Shown: in pieces, positions 43,813 through 52,896 of the stretch
Layout: every line of letters begins with the position of its first letter
How positions within the stretch are numbered: the stretch's first letter is position 1
Source of the DNA: an uncultured Eubacteriales bacterium
GTDB taxonomy: Bacteria > Bacillota > Clostridia > Oscillospirales > UBA644
Length of the DNA stretch: 64,000 nt
Assembly: GCA_959604355.1 (NCBI GenBank)
Contig: CAUHAO010000007.1
Span: 19,548 to 83,547 of the forward strand
Direction of reading: 5' to 3'
Made by a program: the position numbers and the translations under genes
Notes under the pieces: model-generated
Databases searched by the model: none
The model's input: the letters and a program-made list of their open reading frames with translations, nothing else
What the model was told of the DNA's origin: nothing

Positions 43813-44661
43813 TTATTGTTTATATTGTGCTATGACCGCGCGATCTATTCCCGCGGCATCTTTTGCCGTACAAATATTTATAAATCCGTTCTGCCGGAAT
43901 ATTTCCTCAACGTCAGGGGATTGCCGTATACCGCATTCCACGGCGATATATCCGTCTGGAAGAAGATTGCGCTTATACTTTTTCGCGATCGCCCGGTAAA
44001 ACATCAACCCGTCGTCGCCGCCGTCAAGCGCGAGCATAGGCTCGTGAAGGACGTCCTTGGCGAGCGTTTTTGTGTTGCAGGTCGGGATATACGGAGGATT
44101 CGAAGCGATAACGTCAAATTTTCCGAGCGCATCGGGCAAATCATTGAGTACGTCGTGGCAAATGACCTCAACAAGCGCGTCCGCTCCGAGCAAATGTGCG
44201 TTTTCTTTCGCGAGTTCGAGTGCATACGGTGAAATATCGGCGCACATCGCTTTAACATTTTTTTGGAGTGCCGCCGTAATGCCCACGCATCCGCTGCCGG
44301 TGCAAAGGTCGAGTAATCTGCCGCCTTCGGGTATGCGTTTGAGAACTTCATCAACGAGCGTTTCCGTGTCAAAGCGCGGAATGAGTACGTTTTCGCGAGT
44401 ATGGAAAGTATAGCCGTAAAAATCAGTGCGTCCCGTTATATATTGCAAAGGCTCACCGTCAATGAGTCTGCCTGTAAGCGCGTCAAGCATCGACACCTGC
44501 GCTTCGGAGATCTTTATATCGCCGAGTAAACGTTGCGTACGGACTTCGGAATACGGGGCACCGGTGACGAAAGATATGAGCTCTGTCAACTTCGCGTCAG
44601 GCTCACTTACGCCTTCCCGCAGAAGCCTTTGCTTATATTCGGAATAAAAGTCTTTCATCAT
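43813..44661 (-). CDS. prmC: Peptide chain release factor N5-glutamine methyltransferase
   Basis: 282 residues. An N-terminal helical domain (DAKLTELISFVTGAPYSEV) and a SAM-binding domain with LLDLCTGSGCVGITAAL and the catalytic NPPY (IASNPPYIPT). PrmC methylates the GGQ glutamine of RF1 and RF2. It overlaps DUF1385 by 4 nt; DUF1385-prmC pairing is common in Firmicutes, often near rpmE and prfA, which are not here. Confidence 0.95.
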   Translation of the reverse strand: MMKDFYSEYKQRLLREGVSEPDAKLTELISFVTGAPYSEVRTQRLLGDIKISEAQVSMLDALTGRLIDGEPLQYITGRTDFYGYTFHTRENVLIPRFDTETLVDEVLKRIPEGGRLLDLCTGSGCVGITAALQKNVKAMCADISPYALELAKENAHLLGADALVEVICHDVLNDLPDALGKFDVIASNPPYIPTCNTKTLAKDVLHEPMLALDGGDDGLMFYRAIAKKYKRNLLPDGYIAVECGIRQSPDVEEIFRQNGFINICTAKDAAGIDRAVIAQYKQ

Positions 44662-45629
44662 TCCTTATACGCAGCGTCAGTGTCGATATTGTCGTTGCTG
44701 TCGCAAAGAGACGCTTTGAGTGCCGCTATTGCGACCTCGATTTGGCTGTCGTCGGGCTCTTTCGTCGTTATAAGCTGGAGTGCTTTACCGGGAGCGCTTA
44801 TGATGCGCGTAAAGACGTTGTCATACTTACCCGCGAGACGGATTAACTCAAAACTGATACCGGCGATAACGGGCAGAATCAGGATTTTAAGCAGCACATA
44901 CACAAGCGTCTTGCCCTTCGGAAGGAACATCGCAACAATTATACTCACTATCATGACTATCACGATAAAGCTCGTGCCGCAGCGGGGATGAAGTCTTGAC
45001 TGGCGGCGGACGTTTTCGGGAATAAGATCCTCTCCCGCTTCAAAGCAGAATATCGTTTTATGTTCCGCGCCGTGATACTCAAACACGCGGCGTATCTCCC
45101 GCATACGCGATACGAGAAGTATGTAAACAAGGAATATCGCCATTTTCAGCACCCCTTCAAATATCGGGGACCAATATTTGCCGAAAGAGAACGAAAACAG
45201 AACTTCCAGACCGCGGCGTATTCCGACGGGCAGGAATATGAAAAGGCCAACACACAGCGCGACACCCAACACGACCGCAAGTATTATCGCGGAGGCTTTG
45301 AGAACTTCCGCCTTTTTAGACTCCTTTTCGGTAGCCGTCTCGCCTTCCTTTACCGCTTCCTCGGCGGCATCGTCGAGACCCGAAAGTTCCGCGGAACGTG
45401 TTATCGATGAAAATCCGGAAACAAGACTTTCGACGAACGACGCCATTCCCCTTAATATCGGTATGCGGAAAATCGGCAAACGGTTACGGATATCGAACCA
45501 TTTTATTTCTTCTGTCACTATTTCCCCTTCGGGAGTTCTGACGGCGAGAACGGATTTTTTCGGAGAGCGCATCATTATGCCCTCCATTACCGCCTGCCCT
45601 CCTACATTTGCATATTTAGCCTTGCCCAT
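44658..45629 (-). CDS. DUF1385 (YqhQ-like) membrane protein
   Basis: 323 residues from ATG 45629. It opens with the family signature NVGGQAVMEGIMMRSPKKSV, has several membrane helices (ILAVVLGVALCVGLFIFLPV, MAIFLVYILLV, IVIVMIVSIIVAMFLP, ILILPVIAGISFELIRLAG) and the RVFEYHGAEHKTIFCFE motif, then PRCGTSF. Molecular function unknown. The start was chosen by AGAAAGGAAA ~10 nt upstream; an ATG at 45662 lies further into the kinase gene without a site. It overlaps the kinase by 14 nt. Confidence 0.85.
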   Translation of the reverse strand: MGKAKYANVGGQAVMEGIMMRSPKKSVLAVRTPEGEIVTEEIKWFDIRNRLPIFRIPILRGMASFVESLVSGFSSITRSAELSGLDDAAEEAVKEGETATEKESKKAEVLKASAIILAVVLGVALCVGLFIFLPVGIRRGLEVLFSFSFGKYWSPIFEGVLKMAIFLVYILLVSRMREIRRVFEYHGAEHKTIFCFEAGEDLIPENVRRQSRLHPRCGTSFIVIVMIVSIIVAMFLPKGKTLVYVLLKILILPVIAGISFELIRLAGKYDNVFTRIISAPGKALQLITTKEPDDSQIEVAIAALKASLCDSNDNIDTDAAYKE

Positions 45630-47070
45630 TTGCAGAATTTCCTTTCTCTTGCTCATTTTCATGCTCCGGTTCCGTATCCGAGGGAAGAGTCACGGCAACA
45701 GTCGTACCTTTACCCTCTTCGCTCTCGATATTCAGAGAGCCTCCGTGAAGTTGGATTATCTCGTCGCAGACTGCAAGTCCTAGACCCGAGCCGGGTTTGG
45801 TGGATGACCCCTTGTAAAATTTTTCTTTTATCTTCGGCAGATCTTCCGCCTTTATTCCGTGACCGTGGTCCGTGAAAAAGACAGTGTACATTCCTCCTGC
45901 GCACGCAAACGAAACGTTTATCGTGCTGTCCGGATCCGAATGTTTAACTGCGTTGTCTATGATATTGATAAATACCTGTTTTAATCTGTTTGCATCGCCG
46001 CGCACATACGTTGAAAATATCGGAGTGTCATAGACGATATCGACGCCTGCGGCCGCCGCTTTGGGCGCATAGATATCGAAAGTTTCAAGAAATAGCGCAA
46101 ACAGATCGACGCGCGACTTCGATATCGTGAATCTGCCGCTCTGCATTTTAGTGTAGTCGAGAAGTTCCTCGACCATTTTTGAGAGCCTGTCCGTCTCTGT
46201 ATCTATGATTTGCAACCCCTTTGCGATCGTATCGGCGTCCGTCTCAGGGTCACATGAGGCTATTGTCTCATTCCAACCGCGGATAGCCGTAAGCGGCGTG
46301 CGAAGTTCGTGCGAAACGGAGGAAATAAAATCGTTTTTAAGCCTGTCAATATTTGAAAGCTCCGCCGCCATGTTGTTTATCGCGTCGGAAAGATCGCCTA
46401 TCTCGTCATCATGCTTTTTATCAAGACGTATGCTGAAGTCTCCTTTGGCGATCCTGCTCGCGGTCTTCGTCACCTTATTGACAGGGCTGACGATCGACTG
46501 CATGAAGTAAAAACCGGATACAAAAACGAAAAGAGCTATAAGAACACCTGCTACAACAGATGTTATTATATAAAACATCTGCCGTGAATGGATTTTTTCA
46601 AGTGAGACAGTAAACCTCAGAGCTCCGTAGATCTTGCCTGCAGAATCTCTGAGAGGAACCGTCTTTGCCATAAGGCGTATACCCGTATCGGAATCGACAT
46701 ACGTTTTGGTCGTCTGGGACTCGGGAACTGACTCAAGAGTACCGCCGAACGAGCCCTCGGACGAGCGTACAAGACGGGTCTCTGTATCGAATATTTCTGT
46801 TTTTACTGTATTTTCCCCTTGTGTGATATCGTTGAAAAGCGTCTCGGCAGCGGCATAGATATCATACCCACTCTCGACGATGATACTTGAAAAGCTCTTT
46901 ATCCCCACATCTGTCTTGCGATCGAGATACGACGTTGCGGGAGCCTCGGAATTACTGTTTATATATGTAATAAGAATGATTTCCAATACTATAAGGAAGA
47001 AAAGAATCACCGAAAAGACAGAGAAAAACCAGCGGGAAGTGATTGAGTTCATTTTCCGCTTCAATTCCAT
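45616..47070 (-). CDS. Sensor histidine kinase with HAMP domain
   Basis: 484 residues: first membrane helix (~14-36), extracytoplasmic sensor (~40-163), second helix (~167-190), HAMP (~190-243), HisKA with H254 (SSVSHELRTPLTAI), and HATPase (IIDNAVKHS, FTDHGHGIKAED, GSGLGLAVCDE). It pairs with the response regulator 33 bp upstream. The signal is unknown; the FG-GAP lipoprotein beside them could be a partner on the outer face. It overlaps DUF1385. Confidence 0.92.
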   Translation of the reverse strand: MELKRKMNSITSRWFFSVFSVILFFLIVLEIILITYINSNSEAPATSYLDRKTDVGIKSFSSIIVESGYDIYAAAETLFNDITQGENTVKTEIFDTETRLVRSSEGSFGGTLESVPESQTTKTYVDSDTGIRLMAKTVPLRDSAGKIYGALRFTVSLEKIHSRQMFYIITSVVAGVLIALFVFVSGFYFMQSIVSPVNKVTKTASRIAKGDFSIRLDKKHDDEIGDLSDAINNMAAELSNIDRLKNDFISSVSHELRTPLTAIRGWNETIASCDPETDADTIAKGLQIIDTETDRLSKMVEELLDYTKMQSGRFTISKSRVDLFALFLETFDIYAPKAAAAGVDIVYDTPIFSTYVRGDANRLKQVFINIIDNAVKHSDPDSTINVSFACAGGMYTVFFTDHGHGIKAEDLPKIKEKFYKGSSTKPGSGLGLAVCDEIIQLHGGSLNIESEEGKGTTVAVTLPSDTEPEHENEQEKGNSANGQG

Positions 47071-47103
47071 GTTTTTCCCTCCTTTCGGGCATTTAGGAAC
47101 ACG

Positions 47104-47796
47104 TCAGATCATGAATCTGTATCCCGCGCCCCACTCTGTCAGCAAATACTTGGGTTTTGAAGGCTCGTCCTCGATCTTCATACGCAGGCGGCGGATATTG
47201 ACATTTACGATATCCGTATCGCCGTTGAAATCATATCCCCAGATTGAAGTGAGGAGGTCGTCTCTGGAAATAAGGACGTTCGGATTTTCAATAAAATATT
47301 TGAGGATGTTATACTCAATGGGAGTAAGGACGAGAGCTTTGCCGTTCTTTTTTATCATACGGTTTGCAGTATCGACTGTAAACACGGGGTCTGCGGGCTT
47401 CGCCGCCTCGGGCTCCGTGGGTGTCGCAGCGGAGATTCGACGGTAGAGGGCATCAACCTTTGCGACAAGCACCGAAGGGCTTATCGGCTTTTTGATATAG
47501 TCGTCGGCGCCCGACATGAACCCTGACAGAACGTCTTCATCGAGGTCCTTTGCAGAAAGCATTATTATACCCATTGTCTTATTCTGCGCACGAAGTTTGC
47601 GGCACACTTCAAATCCGTCAATATCCGGAAGCATAACATCAAGCACCGCCAGAGTTATACCCGGATTCTCCGCAAAAACGGAAAGAGCTTCATTTCCCGT
47701 GCAGGCATCAAAGACCTCGTACCCTGCGCGCTTGAAATTGAAGCATATGAATTCGCGGATCGAAGTTTCGTCTTCAAGAATAAGAATTTTTTTCAT
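47104..47796 (-). CDS. OmpR-family response regulator
   Basis: 230 residues. The receiver has EDE at 8-10, phospho-acceptor D53 (AVLDVMLPDIDGF) and K in LSAKDLDED. The winged-helix domain carries LTPIEYNILKYFI and DIVNVNIRRLRMKIEDE. Partner of the adjacent kinase. It is embedded in an operon of fatty-acid, cell-wall and translation genes, so its regulon may concern the envelope; that is context inference only. Confidence 0.93.
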   Translation of the reverse strand: MKKILILEDETSIREFICFNFKRAGYEVFDACTGNEALSVFAENPGITLAVLDVMLPDIDGFEVCRKLRAQNKTMGIIMLSAKDLDEDVLSGFMSGADDYIKKPISPSVLVAKVDALYRRISAATPTEPEAAKPADPVFTVDTANRMIKKNGKALVLTPIEYNILKYFIENPNVLISRDDLLTSIWGYDFNGDTDIVNVNIRRLRMKIEDEPSKPKYLLTEWGAGYRFMI

Positions 47797-47811
47797 CGCA
47801 GCTCTCCGTTT

Positions 47812-49236
47812 TTATTTAATATTGTCGCCGTTGATTATGCTTGTACAGATGAGGCAGGAACGGAGCTCATCGTTCGTCGGCAGAAGTGCCTTTTCCTCGT
47901 CGCTGAGTCCGTCGGAAATCCTCATTATAAAATATGAATACGAGTTTTTACCGAGGATATAGCAGTTTTCCTCAGGTGTTGACGCCGCAGAAACTGTAAA
48001 CAGCAGGGTCTGAGTCACCGTGGGAATGAGCGTGACAGGATCCGCTGTCATTCTCTCGTAATAAAACAGCAATTCACCGCGGCTGTTGCGGTAAACTCGG
48101 ATATTCTCAAATTTTGAAGGATCCGATACAAGAAAAACGTAATTTTCCTTTTCGTTTATGTAACCGGTATACTTTTGCTCAAGTTTTCCGTCCATGAGTG
48201 TGTACCAATTATATAAATATATCGGCAGGTCTTTGTTTCTCGACCTGTTGGCTATTATGGTCGCCTCGTCGAAATTACGGCACATCGGGATCTCCGTAAC
48301 ACCGTCACCGTCAATATCGCTCGGCAGATACCGTCCGAGAGTACAATATTCGTCGCTTATTCCGCTCACGACCGTTGAGCTTTCGTAGCCGCCGTAGCGT
48401 GATATGTTGACCATCGACGCTATCGAGCGGTTCCATAAAAGAATTTCATCGGACATGAGCAGCGAGCTGTGCGGATATGACACGACGACGTAATTCTTGC
48501 CGTCCGACCCGACCGCCGGAGTAAGTCGGCAGAATCCTCTGTCATATGCGAGCCAGTCGTATGCGCCGACATATTCTTTGATGGACGGGTCGCGTGTTCC
48601 TGCGCATTTTATCAGACGTGCGTAAGAATACGCGCGGAAGGTATCGGTATAGACATAAACAATATCGTCCATGCCGTTTGCATCAATGTCAACCACGGTC
48701 CAATCGGTATATGTACGCTCTATTACGGTTGATGCCTGCGAGGATTCCATATCTATGGAATACACGCACATAACAAGGGATCTGTCATTCGGCTGAACGA
48801 ATCCGACGATCATTTCAAGGCAATCCCTGCCGTCGAGATTCGCAAAAGAGATTTTATCCAGTTCCGTGCCGACACCGTTGATCCTTATGACTTTATCGGT
48901 ACCGTCCTCATATGTTTTCATTATGAGTATATCGACCGCATCCTTAACGTCGGAGACGGAAGACGCGCTTTTACAGGCGACGAAGACCTCATCCTCGCCG
49001 TCGCCGTCAATATCTATGAAATTTACGGGGTTCTGATATGCCCCTCCGTTTGCGTATACAAGCTCTGCATCCGCGGAAACGATCTCGGAGATCTTCTGCC
49101 TGACCTTCTGCTCCCGTACAGTGACAGGTGGTGCGGAAAGCTGATCTTCAAGATCACCCGAAAACTGATCGCATCCGGAGAGGATAGCAAAAAGCAGTAA
49201 AAACGCCGAGAGGATCAGTACGGATCTGAACTTCAT
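47812..49236 (-). CDS. Lipoprotein with FG-GAP/VCBS-like repeats
   Basis: 474 residues with a lipoprotein signal ending LSGC (Cys22). The body contains several integrin-alpha-like calcium-loop repeats: NFIDIDGDGEDEVFVA, SFANLDGRDCLEMIVGF, TVVDIDANGMDDIVYVY and PSDIDGDGVTEIPMC, suggesting a seven-bladed propeller on the outer membrane leaflet side of the cell. The gene sits 15 bp upstream of the response regulator in the same operon, so it may sense or present a ligand for the kinase. The exact family is not recognised. Confidence 0.8.
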   Translation of the reverse strand: MKFRSVLILSAFLLLFAILSGCDQFSGDLEDQLSAPPVTVREQKVRQKISEIVSADAELVYANGGAYQNPVNFIDIDGDGEDEVFVACKSASSVSDVKDAVDILIMKTYEDGTDKVIRINGVGTELDKISFANLDGRDCLEMIVGFVQPNDRSLVMCVYSIDMESSQASTVIERTYTDWTVVDIDANGMDDIVYVYTDTFRAYSYARLIKCAGTRDPSIKEYVGAYDWLAYDRGFCRLTPAVGSDGKNYVVVSYPHSSLLMSDEILLWNRSIASMVNISRYGGYESSTVVSGISDEYCTLGRYLPSDIDGDGVTEIPMCRNFDEATIIANRSRNKDLPIYLYNWYTLMDGKLEQKYTGYINEKENYVFLVSDPSKFENIRVYRNSRGELLFYYERMTADPVTLIPTVTQTLLFTVSAASTPEENCYILGKNSYSYFIMRISDGLSDEEKALLPTNDELRSCLICTSIINGDNIK

Positions 49237-49257
49237 ATTCCTCCGGCACCGAATGAA

Positions 49258-50910
49258 TTATTCGGCGGAAATTATATAATAGTAGACAGGCTGGCCTCCG
49301 TTGACAAACGATATCTCGGCGTCACCTATTCTGGGCTTGATGAATTCGCTCATTTTCGTCGCCTCATCTTCGGAAACGTCCTCACCGTAAAACACTGTTA
49401 TGTAGGACGCATCTGTCATTTCCGAGACGAGATTTTCCATACATTCCTCTTTTGTATCGCAAACATAGCGTACGTCGTTCTCGACCATTCCGAGCATCTG
49501 GCCTTCTTTGATGACCTTGTCGGAGTAGACGGAGTCTCTTGCGGCAAAGGTCATTTTCGCGGTGCGCACGGATTTGACCGCGTCAATCATGACCTCCGTA
49601 TTCTGCTCGACGTCAAGTTCCTCGTTGAACGCAAGGACAGCCGAAATTCCCTGAGGCACGGATGTGGTTCGGATAACGATGACTTTTTTATCCGTAACAA
49701 GCCCCTCTGCCTGCTTTGCCGCCATGTATATATTCTTGTTGTTGGGCAGAACGTAAACGATTTCCGCGGGAGTTTCGTCCACAGCCGCGATGATGTCGTC
49801 AGTGCTGGGGTTCATCGTCTGACCGCCTTCGACTATGCAGTCAACGCCGATATCTCTGAATACGGAAACAAGCCCCGCACCCGCAGCAACAGAAACAAAA
49901 CCGTATCTCTTCTCGGGGACGCGTTTTACGTGTTTCGGCTCTTCGGGAGCGACCTCGGCGTTCTGTTTTGCAACGAGGTTTGTGTGTTGATTCTTCATGT
50001 TTTCGACCTTGACCGTTGCAAGAGAACCGCATGTGACGGCGGAGGAAAGAACTCTTCCAGGGTCATTGGTATGAACGTGCACTTTAATTATTCCCGCTTC
50101 AGCGTCATTGACGAACACCTGAGAGTCACCTATGCCCATGACAAGGCTTTCAAAAGCCTCAAGTGCCGAAGGCTGCACGTCGGGAGCCTTATCGACGATA
50201 CATTCGGTACAGTACTGGAATTTTATATCTTTGGTGTCAAACTGGTCAAATGTTGCGCCCTGAGTATCGGAATCCGCGTTTTCTTCGGCGGGAACGATCT
50301 CTTCTTTGTTAAGATAATAAACTATGCCTGAGAATATCGAAACGATACCTCTGCCGCCTGCGTCAACGACGTTCGCCTGTTTGAGTACGGGTAGCATTTC
50401 GGGAGTCTGCGCAAGAGTTTCTTTCGCCTGAGAAAGTATTTCCATGAAGAATTCCGGCATTTCCGTTGTCTTTGCGGCTATCTGCTCCGCCCTTGTAGCA
50501 CACATTCTCACAACGGTGAGGATGGTGCCTTCCGTAGGATGACGAACCGCCTTGTAAGCGGACTCTACGCCCATTTTGAGAGCTGCCGCAATCTCCGCGG
50601 TATTTGCTTCTTTTTTGCCCTTGAGCCCCTTCGCCACTCCTCTGAAAAACAAAGAGAGTATGACACCGGAGTTACCTCTTCCGCCTCTGAGCAAAGAGTT
50701 TGCGACGAGATCCGCACATGATGTGAGATCTCCCGAATAATCCGCAAGTGCTTTCTTTGCCGACTGCATTGTCAGGCTCATGTTTATGCCCGTGTCTCCG
50801 TCCGGTACGGGAAAAACGTTGAGGCTGTTTATCTTTTCTTTTTCGTTTGCGATATTGTTTGCGGCGGAGATCATCATATCGCGGTAAATTTTTCCGTTTA
50901 TGGTTTGCAT
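49258..50910 (-). CDS. fakA: Fatty acid kinase catalytic subunit (DAK2 domain, YloV/FakA)
   Basis: 550 residues, the FakA length. The N-terminal DAK2 nucleotide-binding domain has FPVPDGDTGINMSLTM (metal-binding aspartates) and RGGRGNSGVILSL. The linker is followed by a DegV-like C-terminal domain. With a FakB acyl-binding partner it phosphorylates fatty acids for phospholipid synthesis; no fakB is in this window. It lies 84 bp after the Asp23-family gene, the usual yloU-yloV order. Confidence 0.93.
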   Translation of the reverse strand: MQTINGKIYRDMMISAANNIANEKEKINSLNVFPVPDGDTGINMSLTMQSAKKALADYSGDLTSCADLVANSLLRGGRGNSGVILSLFFRGVAKGLKGKKEANTAEIAAALKMGVESAYKAVRHPTEGTILTVVRMCATRAEQIAAKTTEMPEFFMEILSQAKETLAQTPEMLPVLKQANVVDAGGRGIVSIFSGIVYYLNKEEIVPAEENADSDTQGATFDQFDTKDIKFQYCTECIVDKAPDVQPSALEAFESLVMGIGDSQVFVNDAEAGIIKVHVHTNDPGRVLSSAVTCGSLATVKVENMKNQHTNLVAKQNAEVAPEEPKHVKRVPEKRYGFVSVAAGAGLVSVFRDIGVDCIVEGGQTMNPSTDDIIAAVDETPAEIVYVLPNNKNIYMAAKQAEGLVTDKKVIVIRTTSVPQGISAVLAFNEELDVEQNTEVMIDAVKSVRTAKMTFAARDSVYSDKVIKEGQMLGMVENDVRYVCDTKEECMENLVSEMTDASYITVFYGEDVSEDEATKMSEFIKPRIGDAEISFVNGGQPVYYYIISAE

Positions 50911-50993
50911 AAGTTTAAAGTCTTCCTTTACTGATCGCGCATTACCGTCCGAAAAAACAGAGGGCGGTATGTCCGCGTATTTTTCGGATGGGT

Positions 50994-51344
50994 TTATTTG
51001 GTATTTATCGCGTCAACAAAGACGCAAACCTTCTTTACCTTGAACCCTGTGCTTTCTTCAAGGCTGTATGTTATTTTATGAACGATGCTTTCCGTTATGG
51101 CCGGAATGTTGATACCGTAAACGACCATTATATGAAGGTCGACGGTTATCTCATTGCCCGTACATTTGACGGAAATTCCCTTATCGTGACTGTCACGTTT
51201 AAAAAGATTCCAGAATTCTTCCGAAACATTTTTCGCAGTCATTCCCGTTATACCGAAACAGTTTCCCGCGGTTATTGAGACGATGTTCGCAACAGCGTTG
51301 TCATCAAGAGCTATCAAGCCTTGTTCGTTCTCTATTTTCAGCAT
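50994..51344 (-). CDS. Asp23/Gls24 family protein (YloU)
   Basis: 116 residues: ENEQGLIALDDNAVANIVS, GNCFGITGMT and ITVDLHIMVVYGINIPAITES are the Asp23 family motifs. Family members associate with the envelope or alkaline stress; YloU precedes the FakA gene in many Firmicutes. First gene of the 12-gene unit, with AAGGAGGAAG before the ATG. Confidence 0.92.
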   Translation of the reverse strand: MLKIENEQGLIALDDNAVANIVSITAGNCFGITGMTAKNVSEEFWNLFKRDSHDKGISVKCTGNEITVDLHIMVVYGINIPAITESIVHKITYSLEESTGFKVKKVCVFVDAINTK

Positions 51345-51406
51345 TAATCTTCCTCCTTGACAGAGATTTTTTCACACTTATGCTTATAAAGCAATGAATC
51401 ATATAT

Positions 51407-51435
51407 ACTATACACCAATTTTTATGACATTACAA
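51407..51435 (-). promoter_or_regulatory. Promoter of the yloU-to-tadA operon
   Basis: Minus strand TTGTAA (51430-51435), 17 bp, TATAGT (51407-51412). It is the only good promoter noted for this 12-kb unit, though internal ones are possible. Confidence 0.65.
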
Positions 51436-51485
51436 TACTTTTTGCTAAAAATTCGTTATTTATTACGAAAACTCTGCAAAAAAAT

Positions 51486-51510
51486 AAAAATCCCCGTCTG
51501 GTGACGGGGA
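51486..51510 (-). terminator. Terminator of the M14 peptidase gene
   Basis: 8-bp stem TCCCCGTC (51491-51498) with GACGGGGA (51503-51510), loop TGGT, with a U-rich run on the minus strand. Confidence 0.88.
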
Positions 51511-51516
51511 AAAAAG

Positions 51517-52809
51517 CTATTCGGCAGCGGCAATCGCGGCGGTCGTAAGGATTCCGACATTGTCACTGTATATCTCCGGAAACTGTGACAGGGGCAGAGG
51601 ATTGGTACCCTTTCCTACCTCGACAGTATACCCGGGACGGCGATACTTGAGGATAAACCAGTCCTTGTAGCCGGCATATCCCGACTCCGCAGGAGTAGTT
51701 TCGAGGCTGTACCCGCTGACATCGGCAAGGCGCTGTCCTATCTCGAAGGCGCGCGGTACGTCATAGTTGAGATACTTCCAATAGATGATCTCACCCTGAG
51801 CGTGGTACGACAAAGTAAGCGCAAAATCATGCTTACACGTGAATTCCGCTACCGCACTGCTTTCCGGCTCGGAGAGAGGCGACGCGCCGACGTAGTCTCT
51901 CGGCGCAGGTCTGTTGTATCCCTGAGCGAATTTTATTGCCTTTGCCTCTTCCCAGCCCGCGGGATAATTCAGATTCAGATCCGTGCCGCGGATATTCGCT
52001 TTCCAGCCGGAAGGGAACGGGATATTAGGAAATGATGCGGCTATAGTCTGCGCAGCTCTGTAAGAAGTCGTATTGGGACCTGTCGCGCCCGTAACGAGAT
52101 CCACCCCGTCGGGGTTGACCATCGGAACGATATATATTGCTGCGGTAGAGTACAGATCCTGCGCGGAAACGCCCCCGATCATACCTCCGTTGACATACGC
52201 GCGGCTGTAATCCTCTATAAATTTCATCATCACAACACTCGTTATCCATTCGTTTGCGTGATGTGATGCGTTATAGAACACCTCCGTGCAAGCAGACGGA
52301 GAGCCGATGCGGATATAAGGTATATCCTTGCCGTCTATGCTTCTGCCGATACTGCCCGTTTCAAGAAACGGATACCGCTTTTTGAGAGACGCAATATTGC
52401 AGTACATTATCTGCGAGGAATAATTGACATTCGTCGGCACTATCGCTCCCCCAACTGGGATTATGATCGTCTGCCCGATCTGAAGGTTGAGCGGATCGAC
52501 GCCCGGGTTTGCAGCCTCGATGGCGCTGACGGTTGTCGAAAAGCGTTTTGCCAACGCCCAGAAGGTGTCACCTTCTCTTACTGTGTATTCTATATACCCA
52601 TCGATATATGGCATCAGCGCCGCCCATGTCTTCGGCCCGACTATTCCGTCGACGTCGAGGCCCACAGCTTTCTGGAACCGCTTTACAGCGTTTTCCGTTC
52701 TCGGCCCAAATATGCCGTCAACCTTTCCTACGGCGAAACCGAGCTTCGCAAGCGTGCTTTGCAGGAGCATCACTTCGACGCCCCGAGAACCTTTTCTTAA
52801 AGTCAGCAT
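51517..52809 (-). CDS. M14 gamma-D-glutamyl-diamino acid endopeptidase with PG-binding and LysM domains
   Basis: 430 residues: peptidoglycan-binding domain (~1-68, GKVDGIFGPRTENAVKRFQ), LysM (~74-119, YTVREGDTFWALAKRFSTT), and an M14 carboxypeptidase-fold domain (~130-430). Zinc ligands are H184 and E187 (HANE), plus the third His in LSYHAQGE; the catalytic Glu is in TVEVGKG. The order matches the spore endopeptidase I type (ENP1), which cuts the D-Glu-meso-DAP bond. No signal peptide is seen, which fits a protein active inside the spore or mother cell. It has its own promoter and terminator. Confidence 0.9.
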   Translation of the reverse strand: MLTLRKGSRGVEVMLLQSTLAKLGFAVGKVDGIFGPRTENAVKRFQKAVGLDVDGIVGPKTWAALMPYIDGYIEYTVREGDTFWALAKRFSTTVSAIEAANPGVDPLNLQIGQTIIIPVGGAIVPTNVNYSSQIMYCNIASLKKRYPFLETGSIGRSIDGKDIPYIRIGSPSACTEVFYNASHHANEWITSVVMMKFIEDYSRAYVNGGMIGGVSAQDLYSTAAIYIVPMVNPDGVDLVTGATGPNTTSYRAAQTIAASFPNIPFPSGWKANIRGTDLNLNYPAGWEEAKAIKFAQGYNRPAPRDYVGASPLSEPESSAVAEFTCKHDFALTLSYHAQGEIIYWKYLNYDVPRAFEIGQRLADVSGYSLETTPAESGYAGYKDWFILKYRRPGYTVEVGKGTNPLPLSQFPEIYSDNVGILTTAAIAAAE

Positions 52810-52841
52810 TATGTATTTCCCTCCGTTGATTATTCAATACC

Positions 52842-52870
52842 ATCATATGCACGGAGTGCGAAAATGACAA
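52842..52870 (-). promoter_or_regulatory. Promoter of the M14 peptidase gene
   Basis: Minus strand TTGTCA (52865-52870), 17 bp, TATGAT (52842-52847), with TGC two bases further upstream. It directly abuts the terminator hairpin of the upstream gene, whose T-rich tail contains the -35. Confidence 0.72.
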
Positions 52871-52871
52871 A

Positions 52872-52891
52872 TCCGCCCGGATCCGGGCGGA
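52872..52891 (-). terminator. Palindromic hairpin after the flavin oxidoreductase gene
   Basis: A 20-bp near-perfect palindrome (TCCGCCCGG with CCGGGCGGA) just past the stop. The minus-strand tail TTGTCATTTT is a mediocre U-tract shared with the next promoter. Confidence 0.7.
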
Positions 52892-52896
52892 GGGCT

